From: Alphaproteobacteria bacterium UBA6324
GTDB taxonomy: Bacteria; Pseudomonadota; Alphaproteobacteria; CAAGCB01; CAG-977
NCBI GenBank assembly: GCA_002439085.1
Contig: DJSW01000018.1
Location: 1 to 64,000, forward strand
DNA: 64,000 nt
Direction: 5' to 3'
This document shows positions 42,792-51,309 of this stretch, piece after piece. Within the stretch, counting starts at the first letter, position 1. Each line of letters starts with the position of its first letter. Made by a program: the position numbers and the translations under genes. The notes under the pieces are model-generated. The model was given only the letters and a program-made list of their open reading frames with translations, did not search any database and was not told the DNA's origin.

Positions 42792-42856
42792 CCCGCAAAT
42801 CGGGGGCTGGTTTCTTGACACCTGATTTGCGGGTGTCGAGGGAAAAACCCTCTTTT
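42792..42856 (+). promoter_or_regulatory. nifJ leader with competing hairpins and terminator
   Basis: CCCGCAAATC (42792-42801) is a perfect 10-base match to GATTTGCGGG (42824-42833). An alternative pair, GACACC (42817-42822) with GGTGTC (42832-42837), uses part of the same bases, so the two cannot form fully together. A short terminator-like hairpin follows, GAGGG-AAAAA-CCCTC with TTTT (42838-42856), 32 bases before the gene. This is the layout of an attenuator or small riboswitch; no known class is recognised. Confidence 0.6.
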
Positions 42857-42888
42857 CAATACATTTTTACTTCTTGGAGAAAAAATCC

Positions 42889-45800
42889 ATGGCGGATAAA
42901 AACCAAAAAATGAAGATGATGGACGCGAACGAAGCCGCTGCCGGCGTCGCGCATCGTCTGAATGAAGTGGCCGTCATCTACCCGATCACCCCGTCTTCAC
43001 CGATGGGCGAATGGGCTGATGCATGGGCGGCGCAGGGCGTCAAAAACATTTGGGGCAAGGTTCCCGAAATCTATGAAATGCAGTCCGAAGCCGGCGCGAT
43101 CGGCGCTGTTCACGGCGCGTTGCAGGGCGGCGCTTTGACGACGACATTCACGGCGTCGCAGGGTTTGCTGCTGATGATCCCGAATATGTACAAAATCGCG
43201 GGCGAACTGACCCCGTTCGTGATGCACGTCGCGGCGCGCGCTTTGGCCGCCCACGCCCTGTCCATTTTCGGCGACCATTCCGACGTTATGGCCTGCCGCC
43301 AGACGGGTTTCGCCATGCTGTGCTCCAACAACGTTCAGGAAGCGCAGGACATGGCCGCGATCGCGCAGTACGCGACGCTGAAATCCCGCGTGTCCTTCAT
43401 GCACTTCTTCGACGGTTTCCGCACTTCGCACGAAATCAACAAGATCGAAGTCATTTCCGACGACCAGCTGCGTGAATTCGTCGAAGGTCTGCCGACCTCT
43501 TTCAACCGCGAACACGCGTTGACGCCAGATCATCCGGTTTTGCGCGGCACGGCGCAGAACCCAGACGTGTTCTTCCAGATTCGCGAAGCTTCCAACCCGT
43601 ATTACGCCAAAGTCGGCGGCATCGTTCAGGAAGCCATGGACAAATACGCCAAGATCACCGGCCGCCAGTATCATCTGGTTGAATACGTCGGCGCCAAAGA
43701 CGCCGAACAGGTCGTTGTCATCATGGGTTCGGGCGCCGACACGACCGAAGCGACCGTCGCCCATTTGAAAGACAAGAAATACGGCGTCGTCAAAATCCAT
43801 CTGTATCGTCCGTTCCCCGCGGAAGAGCTGGTCAAGGCTCTGCCCGCCACGGTCAAGACGATCGCCGTCATGGATCGCACCAAAGAAGCCGGTTCGCAGG
43901 GTGAACCGCTGTATTTGGACGTTGTCGCCGCCGTCGCCGACGCTTTCGGCGCGGGCAAGATCAAATCCATGCCGCGCATCATCGGCGGCCGTTACGGCTT
44001 GTCTTCCAAGGAATACACGCCCGCCATGGCCAAAGCCGTGTTTGAAAACGCCGAAAAGGCCGAACCGAAGACCCGTTTCACCGTCGGCATGACCGATGAC
44101 GTGACAAACCTGTCTTTGGACGTTGACAATTCTTTCGATATCGAAGACGCAGACGTGAAACGCGCGATCTTCTTCGGTCTGGGCGCGGACGGCACGGTCG
44201 GCGCGAACAAAAACTCGATCAAGATCATCGCCGGCGAAGACGGTGTCTATGGTCAGGCTTACTTCGTGTACGACTCTAAAAAATCCGGCGCGATGACGAC
44301 GTCGCATTTGCGTTTCGCAAACCACGTCATCAACGCCCCGTACCTGATCAACAAAGCCGACTTTGTCGCTTGCCATCATTTCCCGTTCTTGGAAAAGATC
44401 GACATGCTGGCGCAGGCGAAAGACGGCGCGGTGTTCCTGCTGAACGCCCCGTTCAAAGCGGAGGAAGTCTGGGATCACCTGCCGGTCGAAGTTCAGGATG
44501 AAATCATCAAAAAACACCTGAAACTGTATTCGATCGACGCGGTCGAAGTCGCTAAACAGACCGGCATGGGCCGCCGCATCAACACGATCATGCAGACGTG
44601 CTATTTCGCGCTGTCCGGCGTTCTGCCGCGCGACGAAGCCATCAAGGCGATCAAAAAGTCCATTGAAAAGACCTATATGAAAAAAGGTCAGGCGTTGGTT
44701 GACAAAAACTTCGCCGCGGTGGACGCGTCCCTGGCGCACCTGCACGAAATCAAAGTGACGGAAAAACCGACGTCGCAGTTCAAACGTCTGCCGGGTGTTC
44801 CCGCCGAAGCCCCCGAAATCGTTCGCAAGGTCGCGGGCAAGATTTTGGAAGGCAAGGGCGAAGAACTGAAAGTGTCCGATTTGACGTGGACGGCCGACGG
44901 CACGTGGCCGACGGCGACGACGCAGTACGAAAAACGCTGTATCGCGTCCGACATCCCCGTTTGGAACCCCGAAGCGTGCATCCAGTGCGGCAAATGCGCC
45001 ATGGTTTGCCCGCACGCCGCGATCCGCGCCAAAGTCGCCACGAACGAAGATCTGAAGAAGGCGCCCGCCGGATTCAAATCCGCCGCGTTCAAAGGCAAGG
45101 ACTTCGCGGATTCCGCTTGGATCATCCAGGTCGCTCCGGAAGACTGCACGGGTTGCACGCTGTGCACGCGCGCCTGCCCCGAAGTCAAAGGACAGAAAGC
45201 GATCAATATGGAACCGATCGCCGCGCATCTGGATCAGGAAAAGAAGAATTTCGACTTCTTTATGCAGTTGCCCGACGTTGACCGCACCAAGATCGAAAAG
45301 AAACTGGTCAAAAACGTTCAGCTGTTGCGTCCGTTGTTTGAATTCTCCGGTTCTTGCGCCGGTTGCGGCGAAACCCCGTATGTCAAACTGTTGACGCAGT
45401 TGTTCGGCGACCGTTTGATGATCGCCAACGCGACGGGCTGCTCGTCCATTTACGGCGGCAACCTGCCGACCACCCCGTACGCCAAAGACGCGAACGGCCG
45501 CGGTCCGGCTTGGTCGAACTCGTTGTTTGAAGACGCGGCCGAATTCGGTCTGGGTATGCGTCTGGGCGTCGATTTCCAGAAAAACTACGCCAACCAGATG
45601 ATCAAAGATCTGGAAAGCGAAATCGGCGGCGATCTTGTCAACGCGATTTTGACCGCTCCGCAGACGAACGAAGCCGAAATCAAGGCTCAGCGCGAACGCG
45701 TTGACGCTTTGAAAGCCAAACTGTCCGCGATGAACGGCGAAGAAGCCAAACGCCTGAACAGCGTTGCCGACTACTTCGTTGAAAAGTCGATCTGGACGCT

Positions 45801-46431
45801 GGGCGGCGACGGCTGGGCGTACGATATCGGTTACGGCGGTCTGGATCACGTCCTGTATTCCGGCAAGAATGTCAACATTCTGGTTCTGGATACCGGCGTG
45901 TACTCCAACACCGGCGGTCAGCAGTCCAAAGCGACCCCGATCGGCGCGTCCGCGAAATTCGCGGTTGCCGGCAAGGCGATCCCCCGCAAGGATCTGGGCA
46001 TGATCGCGATGTCGTCCGAAAACGTCTATGTCGCGCAGGTTGCGATGGGCGCCAACGACGCGCAGACGATCAAAGCGTTTGTTGAAGCGGAATCCTTCAA
46101 CGGCCCGTCTTTGATCATCGCGTACTCGCATTGTATCGCCCACGGTTACGAAATCGGCGAACAGGGTCTGGAACACCAGAAAGCCGCCGTCGAATCCGGT
46201 TTCTGGCCTCTGTACCGTTTCGACCCGCGCCGCGTGGCGGAAGGAAAAGCCGGCTTGCAGCTGGATTCCAAAGCCCCGACGAAAGTCATGGCGGATTACA
46301 TGGCGAACGAAACGCGTTTCCAGATCGTCAAAAAAGCCGATCCCGAACGTTACGACCGCTTGGTCAAGTTCGCTCAGGAACAGGTGGAAGAACGCCGCAA
46401 ACTGTACGAACATCTGGCCGAAGAAAAATAA
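42889..46431 (+). CDS. nifJ: Pyruvate:ferredoxin (flavodoxin) oxidoreductase
   Basis: A 1180-residue single-chain PFOR that oxidises pyruvate with CoA to acetyl-CoA and CO2, reducing ferredoxin or flavodoxin. The start at 42889 is preceded by GGAG. Domains in order: an N-terminal domain (VIYPITPSSPMGEWADAW, residues 30-47), a transketolase C-like domain, the gamma domain, and a two-cluster ferredoxin domain with CIQCGKCAMVCPHA and CTGCTLCTRACPEVKG near 700 and 755. A C-terminal TPP domain has CAGCGETPYVKL, GCSSIYGG and GVYSNTGGQQSKATP. All cluster cysteines are present. It is monocistronic, ended by a strong terminator. It is an oxygen-sensitive, anaerobic-type enzyme. Confidence 0.97.
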   Translation: MADKNQKMKMMDANEAAAGVAHRLNEVAVIYPITPSSPMGEWADAWAAQGVKNIWGKVPEIYEMQSEAGAIGAVHGALQGGALTTTFTASQGLLLMIPNMYKIAGELTPFVMHVAARALAAHALSIFGDHSDVMACRQTGFAMLCSNNVQEAQDMAAIAQYATLKSRVSFMHFFDGFRTSHEINKIEVISDDQLREFVEGLPTSFNREHALTPDHPVLRGTAQNPDVFFQIREASNPYYAKVGGIVQEAMDKYAKITGRQYHLVEYVGAKDAEQVVVIMGSGADTTEATVAHLKDKKYGVVKIHLYRPFPAEELVKALPATVKTIAVMDRTKEAGSQGEPLYLDVVAAVADAFGAGKIKSMPRIIGGRYGLSSKEYTPAMAKAVFENAEKAEPKTRFTVGMTDDVTNLSLDVDNSFDIEDADVKRAIFFGLGADGTVGANKNSIKIIAGEDGVYGQAYFVYDSKKSGAMTTSHLRFANHVINAPYLINKADFVACHHFPFLEKIDMLAQAKDGAVFLLNAPFKAEEVWDHLPVEVQDEIIKKHLKLYSIDAVEVAKQTGMGRRINTIMQTCYFALSGVLPRDEAIKAIKKSIEKTYMKKGQALVDKNFAAVDASLAHLHEIKVTEKPTSQFKRLPGVPAEAPEIVRKVAGKILEGKGEELKVSDLTWTADGTWPTATTQYEKRCIASDIPVWNPEACIQCGKCAMVCPHAAIRAKVATNEDLKKAPAGFKSAAFKGKDFADSAWIIQVAPEDCTGCTLCTRACPEVKGQKAINMEPIAAHLDQEKKNFDFFMQLPDVDRTKIEKKLVKNVQLLRPLFEFSGSCAGCGETPYVKLLTQLFGDRLMIANATGCSSIYGGNLPTTPYAKDANGRGPAWSNSLFEDAAEFGLGMRLGVDFQKNYANQMIKDLESEIGGDLVNAILTAPQTNEAEIKAQRERVDALKAKLSAMNGEEAKRLNSVADYFVEKSIWTLGGDGWAYDIGYGGLDHVLYSGKNVNILVLDTGVYSNTGGQQSKATPIGASAKFAVAGKAIPRKDLGMIAMSSENVYVAQVAMGANDAQTIKAFVEAESFNGPSLIIAYSHCIAHGYEIGEQGLEHQKAAVESGFWPLYRFDPRRVAEGKAGLQLDSKAPTKVMADYMANETRFQIVKKADPERYDRLVKFAQEQVEERRKLYEHLAEEK

Positions 46432-46447
46432 TCGGACGCCAATCAGG

Positions 46448-46477
46448 AAAAGCCCCCAAGGAAACTTGGGGGCTTTT
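46448..46477 (+). terminator. Intrinsic terminator after nifJ
   Basis: A perfect 13-bp stem, AAAAGCCCCCAAG with CTTGGGGGCTTTT, around a GAAA tetraloop. Confidence 0.95.
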
Positions 46478-46554
46478 GCCGTTTCAAAGCGGGGCGGAGC
46501 AACTTTTTTACGACCGAACAAAGATGCCTGATTTTTCACACAGCAAGCTGATTT

Positions 46555-47247
46555 TCAGCTGACGAGCGTATGCTTTTTGACCGTCGGCATAGCCGCGACG
46601 AAATGAAAATGCCGATCAAGCCAGTTTCCCATAAGTCCGACGACCTTTCCCATGGTAAACGCCGCCAGTACCGTTCCAACACCCAGCCCGTCCAAATACC
46701 CCAGAAAAGCAAAGGTCAGCGCGCCCGTGACCGCAAGACACCCCACGTCAAAAACGATTTTCACTTTCGGATACCCGACGCCGGTGATGTGCGACACTTC
46801 GCGCGGGAAAAGATCCGTCGGAATGATCGGCAGACGGCATCGGTTTGAAAGGGCGATCCCGAAGCTGATCAGCAGATAGCTGATGATAAAATATACCACG
46901 CGTCGGGCGAGGTCGTCGGGCAGCGTGGCAACCCATAATCCGTGCAAATCAAGCATCGCCCCGAAAACGAACCCGACGACAAAACTGAACAGATAGTCAA
47001 GCACGAAACGCCGACGCATCAACATCAGGCTCAGAATCAAAAGCCCCTGAAAAATATACGTCCATGTTCCGAGCGTCAACGCGGGCAATACTTCGGAAAA
47101 GGCGAACGGCACGCTTGAAATCGCCGATATGCCCGAACCGGAATACAGCATCAGAACAACGCCGAAACTGTTTATGACAACGGCCAGCATCAGCGCCGCT
47201 TCACCCCGCAAAATCCTTTTCCTTATTTTGCCACGTTTTTCTTCCAT
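46555..47247 (-). CDS. YczE/YitT-like membrane protein
   Basis: A 230-residue inner-membrane protein with about five to six helices, resembling the YczE/DUF6198 group. The ATG at 47247 has AAGGAG at 9 bases. Characteristic stretches are NSFGVVLMLYSGSGISAISS and ALSNRCRLPIIPTDLFPREV, with KIVFDVGCLAVTGALT. Function of the group is unsettled. It is transcribed away from a LysR-type regulator, a pairing familiar from Firmicutes, and may have been acquired by transfer. Confidence 0.8.
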   Translation of the reverse strand: MEEKRGKIRKRILRGEAALMLAVVINSFGVVLMLYSGSGISAISSVPFAFSEVLPALTLGTWTYIFQGLLILSLMLMRRRFVLDYLFSFVVGFVFGAMLDLHGLWVATLPDDLARRVVYFIISYLLISFGIALSNRCRLPIIPTDLFPREVSHITGVGYPKVKIVFDVGCLAVTGALTFAFLGYLDGLGVGTVLAAFTMGKVVGLMGNWLDRHFHFVAAMPTVKKHTLVS

Positions 47248-47351
47248 AGTCTGTTTCTCCTTGTACAATCCGCCGCGGCGGGCGTTCACAAAGAGCATTT
47301 TTTGACACCGCTCTCATATATTTACAAATGAATAATTTTTCAAAAAATATA

Positions 47352-47368
47352 GATAAAAACTATTTATC
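47352..47368. promoter_or_regulatory. LysR-type operator dyad in divergent promoter region
   Basis: GATAAA and TTTATC flank AACTA to give a 17-base perfect dyad containing T-N11-A, the usual LysR box. It lies midway between the divergent YczE-like and LysR genes, whose 5' ends are about 150 bases apart. Confidence 0.6.
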
Positions 47369-47401
47369 GTGCTATAGCGGAAGAAACAAGGAGGCGTCGG
47401 T

Positions 47402-48301
47402 ATGAACCTGTTTTATCTGCGGTATTTCGTTACTTTGGCAAAAGTGCGGCAATATACGAAAGCGGCCGAACAACTGTGCATCGCGCAGCCGAGCCTGAGT
47501 CACGCGATCGCGCAGCTGGAAAAGGAGCTGGGACTGCCGCTGTTTGAAAAGACCGGCAGAAAAACGACGCTGACCCGTTTCGGCGAAGAGTTTCTGGATT
47601 GCGCCGAACGCACTCTCGCGACGCTGGACGCCGGCGTGGAATCGCTGCGGCGCAATGCGTGCGGCGACGGGCTGATACGTCTGGGGTTTCTGCGGCCGCT
47701 CGGTGTGGAGTTCATACCCAGGCTGGCCGCGGAATTTCTGCGCGAAACGCCGGATGCGGACATCCGGTTCAGTTTTCACACCGGCGTCAGCCAAAACTTG
47801 CTGGAGGGATTGTCCGCGCGCAAATTTGATCTTGTATTTTGCTCTGAACCATTGCAAAAACAAGGACTTACGGCCGTCCCCGTCCAAAAGCAGGAGTTGG
47901 TTCTGATTGTGCCGAAAGATCATCCGCTTTCCGCAAGGCACAGTGTGGAGCTTCAAGAAACCGCGCCGTATCCGCAGATATTTTTTGAAAAAAGCTCCGG
48001 TATTCGCGCCGTCGTGGAACAGATGTTTCAACGCGTCAATGTCGAACCGCGCATCGCGTACGAAACGCAAGAGGATCAGGTCGTCGCGGGGCTGGTCGCC
48101 CAAGGGTTCGGGATCGCGGTCGTCCCTTATATGGATTTGCTGTTGAAACTGGATGTCCGGATATTGCAGATAAGCTCTCCGGCTTATGAACGAAACCTTT
48201 TCATGGTCAGCGACAACGGCACGTTCATGCCGCCGTGCGCGCAGCGTTTCCGGCAGTTCGTAATAGACAGCAAGACCTTTGATTGGAAAGAACGTATATA
48301 A
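47402..48301 (+). CDS. LysR family transcriptional regulator
   Basis: A 299-residue LTTR. The N-terminal winged helix (1-60) has YFVTLAKVRQYTKAAEQLCI and QPSLSHAIAQLEKELGLPLF. The effector domain (about 90-290) includes DLVFCSEPL and the QGFGIAVVPY segment, as in CynR/GltC-like regulators. A GGAGG site precedes the ATG. It probably controls itself and the divergent YczE-like gene through the dyad between them. The effector is unknown. Confidence 0.92.
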   Translation: MNLFYLRYFVTLAKVRQYTKAAEQLCIAQPSLSHAIAQLEKELGLPLFEKTGRKTTLTRFGEEFLDCAERTLATLDAGVESLRRNACGDGLIRLGFLRPLGVEFIPRLAAEFLRETPDADIRFSFHTGVSQNLLEGLSARKFDLVFCSEPLQKQGLTAVPVQKQELVLIVPKDHPLSARHSVELQETAPYPQIFFEKSSGIRAVVEQMFQRVNVEPRIAYETQEDQVVAGLVAQGFGIAVVPYMDLLLKLDVRILQISSPAYERNLFMVSDNGTFMPPCAQRFRQFVIDSKTFDWKERI

Positions 48302-48327
48302 AAATATAGAAATTTTACATAAAAATT

Positions 48328-48361
48328 CCCCGCCCGCCAAAGAAAAGGGCGGAGGGGGGGG
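48328..48361 (-). terminator. Terminator of the SIR2 cassette
   Basis: CCCCGCCC (48328-48335) and GGGCGG-A-GGGG (48347-48357) form the stem; the minus strand continues into AATTTTTA. A run of eight G (48354-48361) overlaps it. Confidence 0.65.
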
Positions 48362-48376
48362 ATCGACTGCGGCAGA

Positions 48377-49408
48377 CTATCCTCTTTCTTCTAAAATCTT
48401 TTCGCGGATAAAACGTTCGACGACATTTTTATCACCACAGTAATCGTAATTCAGTTGGAAGATTTTTTTGTTAAAAACACGTTCATAGCGTTCTTTCAGT
48501 GTTCCATCCGGAGCACCTGCGTTAACGACATATATTGAAACGGGTTTTAATACTTTCCTAGCATCGGTGGATCTGAAACGCAGAGCTGATTGGAATAAAA
48601 ACTTGACGGACAAATCTGTCGGCGGGAATGAAAAACCTATAATGTAAATTTCGTCCGCATTTTCAATAAAACGATGCGCATCTGCCCACAACGAGTGAAT
48701 GGCGATATGATTGTAAAAAATATTTTTATCCATTACGGGCGGAATAATATAAGGCTTTAATCCTTTGCGTATTGTTGAATCGGTTGAAAAATTATCCAAA
48801 TAAATGGTATCCGACGGAGAAAAACCTGCCCAAAACCAATTTGCAGACCCGTGAAGCTTTAAAATAGGCGGAAAATTATTAATTGGGGCGTTGTTGTATG
48901 AGACTAATCCTAATGCACCAAGCGAAGATTTATTCTCCGGATAACTAATCGGACAACAGTAGAGTTTACTGTAATCGATAAAGTGCCCAACTTCTCTCAA
49001 GATTAAATTCTCTAACAATGTATCATAATTCATGGTTATGAATTTATATTCATGTTTGTTTGAAAAAAGTTCTTGACTGAATTTTTTCAAAAAATCCGGA
49101 AAAGTGCGAAAGCGGTCATCTTTCGCCAATTTCATGAATTTAGCGGATATTTGCGAAATCAAAGCCTCGTATAATGCCAGATTTTCATATTTTGCAACAT
49201 CATTTTTCCAAGGAAAAACAGTGGAAAGGTAGGTCAGAAGACTTTCCACATCCTTATCCATCAAATTTGAAAGTTCGTAATAATGCGAAGATACGGATTG
49301 TTTGTCGATTTGTTGAAGCACCTCCACAGACAAATCGTTTAAAAGCGGATAGCTTGGCACAATCGCCTTTGAAAATCCGGCTCCTAAAAAGAAAACGCGG
49401 TTAGCCAT
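48377..49408 (-). CDS. SIR2-like NAD-binding protein, probable anti-phage effector
   Basis: A 343-residue protein made of a SIR2-like domain with no other recognisable part. NAD-binding motifs are present in order: FLGAGFSKA (8-15), FITMNYDTLLE (123-133), ILKLHGSANW (182-191, with the catalytic-type histidine) and IYIIGFSFPPTD (254-265). Such SIR2 domains in Thoeris, DSR and related systems degrade NAD on phage infection and stop cell growth. The base composition is far more AT-rich than the surroundings. It overlaps the upstream partner by 8 bases, so the two are one unit. The NADase role is inferred from the family. Confidence 0.82.
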   Translation of the reverse strand: MANRVFFLGAGFSKAIVPSYPLLNDLSVEVLQQIDKQSVSSHYYELSNLMDKDVESLLTYLSTVFPWKNDVAKYENLALYEALISQISAKFMKLAKDDRFRTFPDFLKKFSQELFSNKHEYKFITMNYDTLLENLILREVGHFIDYSKLYCCPISYPENKSSLGALGLVSYNNAPINNFPPILKLHGSANWFWAGFSPSDTIYLDNFSTDSTIRKGLKPYIIPPVMDKNIFYNHIAIHSLWADAHRFIENADEIYIIGFSFPPTDLSVKFLFQSALRFRSTDARKVLKPVSIYVVNAGAPDGTLKERYERVFNKKIFQLNYDYCGDKNVVERFIREKILEERG

Positions 49409-50075
49409 TTGTTTCCTCTTGCTCTGAAATGAAATCTAAAAATTCTTTTCCCAAAGGCGTAAGACTTATGGGATTGATTTTATCTGATCCGTCGCTTGAA
49501 TCAATATCTCTATCGGCATAAATAAGCTCGTTATCATAAAAATTTTTAATTATCTGACGAAAGAAGACGTTGTTTTTTATTTCCGGTGAAACATTGTCAA
49601 AAAAATCTGGTTTATTATCAATAGCTGAAAAAGTCTTTCCGTTTATTTTTTCATATTCAAATCGTTTTAAACTGTCCAAAATCCGAATATGCAAAACCGT
49701 AAACTCTCTCAACATATTCAAAAAAATATGTTTTTTCGTGTCTTCAATGTCTTCGTTTTTAATCGCATTGATAAAAGCGTTCGCATATAAACCGATTTTG
49801 TCAGATTCAACATCCGTCAATGCGCCGTTTTGCGCATTGGCAAACAAGCTGGCTAAATTTGGAATTTCAACGATTTTTTGTTTACCTATTTCATCTTCCA
49901 GACGTTTTATTCTGTCCTCAAATGTTTTTGCGACATTTTCCGCCCGCATTGATGCAGAAAAAGAAGCATATTCCTCATAAAAGTTCTTAAAAAAAGCGGA
50001 TACCGGATTTAAATCCGCTATTGTTTTTATCCCAGATTTTCCAGCTGTTGCCAGAATTTTTTTCACCTTATCCAT
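49401..50075 (-). CDS. Helical partner protein of the SIR2 cassette
   Basis: A 224-residue AT-rich gene product of unknown function. ATG 50075 is preferred; a TTG at 50114 would add 13 residues. An N-terminal region (KILATAGKSGIKTIADLNPV) leads to a coiled coil (about 40-65, KTFEDRIKRLEDEIGKQ). A helical middle follows (about 75-140), then an end reading INPISLTPLGKEFLDFI. The helical body with a closing LTPLGKEF segment recalls the Abi-alpha (DUF4393) group, which I cannot confirm. It is translated before, and overlaps, the SIR2 gene, as a sensor or regulator would be. Confidence 0.65.
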   Translation of the reverse strand: MDKVKKILATAGKSGIKTIADLNPVSAFFKNFYEEYASFSASMRAENVAKTFEDRIKRLEDEIGKQKIVEIPNLASLFANAQNGALTDVESDKIGLYANAFINAIKNEDIEDTKKHIFLNMLREFTVLHIRILDSLKRFEYEKINGKTFSAIDNKPDFFDNVSPEIKNNVFFRQIIKNFYDNELIYADRDIDSSDGSDKINPISLTPLGKEFLDFISEQEETNG

Positions 50076-50470
50076 CAATCTACACCATCTCTGTGTCTTT
50101 CCGTTCACTTCCAATTGTCCGAATCAAATTTGCTTGTACCGATTATTTGCCTGTTTTGGATATATTTCATTTTTATAATCAACCTATAGTATAATACTGT
50201 TTCGCCAAAAAAGCAAACAATTAAAAATCATCATCATCTTTTAAGACAGGCAAAGGACGGTAACAAAATTCCGTTTTTCAGGCAATGAAAAAGCCGGCCG
50301 CGGACGCGTCAATCGGGACGTTTCAGAAAACTGGTTTGGAAAAGGCGGTTTTCACCCGTTAAAACGGCGGAAAAGCGATTTTCCGCTTTTTTTTGGCGAA
50401 TTTTCATATAAACTGTTTGCAACAATATGATTCGTCATATTTTTTCATCTTAATGCAAGAGAGGTTTTTT
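50076..50470. other. Non-coding gap with palindrome and orphan terminator
   Basis: No gene is visible. The left half is AT-rich and holds the promoter zone of the SIR2 cassette, with a palindrome AGTAT-A-ATACT (50188-50198) that could be an operator. The right half returns to the host composition and shows small hairpins (ACGG/CCGT, GGC/GCC) and the terminator at 50367-50394 read on the plus strand. As no plus-strand gene precedes that terminator, an RNA leader or small RNA is likely. Confidence 0.5.
50367..50394 (+). terminator. Strong intrinsic terminator in the udp leader
   Basis: GCGGAAAA (50367-50374) and TTTTCCGC (50379-50386) form a perfect stem with a GCGA loop, followed by eight T. 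It lies 76 bases before the uridine phosphorylase start. Confidence 0.85.
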
Positions 50471-51244
50471 ATGCAAAAGCTTGAAAAGCAATTCCATATT
50501 CATTGCGTCGAAGGCGACGTCGGCCGTTACGTCATTCTGCCGGGGGATCCGGGGCGCTGCGAATCCATCGCCAAGCTGTTCGACAATCCGCATCACGTCG
50601 CGCAGAACCGCGAATACAACGTTTACACCGGCACGCTGCTGGGGGAAAAGGTTTCCGTTTGCTCGACCGGCATCGGCGGTCCGTCTGCGTCGATCGCGAT
50701 GGAGGAATTGCACAACATCGGCGCCGACACGTTCATCCGCACGGGGACGTGCGGCGGCATTGATCTGGACGTTCAATCGGGCGACATCGTCGTCGCGACC
50801 GGCGCCATCCGTTTTGAACACACGTCGCAGGAATACGCCCCGATCGAATATCCCGCGGTCGCCAATCTGGACATCACGATCGCTTTGCGTCAGGCGGCTT
50901 TGGCCATGGGCAAAACGACCCACACGGGCGTCGTGCAGTGCAAAGACGCTTTTTACGGCCAGCACAGCCCCGCGAAAATGCCGGTTTCTTATGAATTGCT
51001 GCAGAAATGGGAAGCGTGGAAACGTTTGGGCGTCAAGGCCAGCGAAATGGAATCCGCGGCTTTGTTCGTCGTCGCCGACGCGCTGAAATGCCGTTGCGGT
51101 TCTTGCTTCCACGTGATTTGGAATCAGGAACGCGAAGCGGCCGGATTGGATCAGAAAATGTCCGAAGACACGTCGGCCGCCGTTCGCGTCGCCGTTGACG
51201 CGTTGAAGATCATCATTGAACAGGATCGCGCGGCGAAGAAATAA
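50471..51244 (+). CDS. udp: Uridine phosphorylase
   Basis: A 257-residue nucleoside phosphorylase splitting uridine to uracil and ribose-1-phosphate. ATG 50471 has GAGAGG before it; earlier in-frame ATGs would start inside or near the terminator. Signatures are YVILPGDPGRCE (phosphate site), STGIGGPSASIAMEEL, RTGTCGG and the nucleoside-binding KASEMESAALFVVAD. The leader terminator suggests control by read-through. Pairs logically with the secreted adenosine deaminase in nucleoside use. Confidence 0.94.
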   Translation: MQKLEKQFHIHCVEGDVGRYVILPGDPGRCESIAKLFDNPHHVAQNREYNVYTGTLLGEKVSVCSTGIGGPSASIAMEELHNIGADTFIRTGTCGGIDLDVQSGDIVVATGAIRFEHTSQEYAPIEYPAVANLDITIALRQAALAMGKTTHTGVVQCKDAFYGQHSPAKMPVSYELLQKWEAWKRLGVKASEMESAALFVVADALKCRCGSCFHVIWNQEREAAGLDQKMSEDTSAAVRVAVDALKIIIEQDRAAKK

Positions 51245-51263
51245 CCGTTTGACGGAAACAACG

Positions 51264-51293
51264 AAAAAGGCGGAAGATTTCTTCCGCCTTTTT
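51264..51293. terminator. Bidirectional intrinsic terminator
   Basis: AAAAAGGCGGAAG and CTTCCGCCTTTTT around a short T-rich loop lie between the convergent udp and outer membrane protein genes. Confidence 0.9.
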
Positions 51294-51309
51294 CTTTTTA
51301 ATCAATGCG

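Noticed and set aside
42997..46539. A 1180-codon open frame antisense to nifJ
   Set aside because: It is the mirror of a strongly biased real gene, and its translation is an Arg/Phe/Gly/Val-rich shadow with no motifs.
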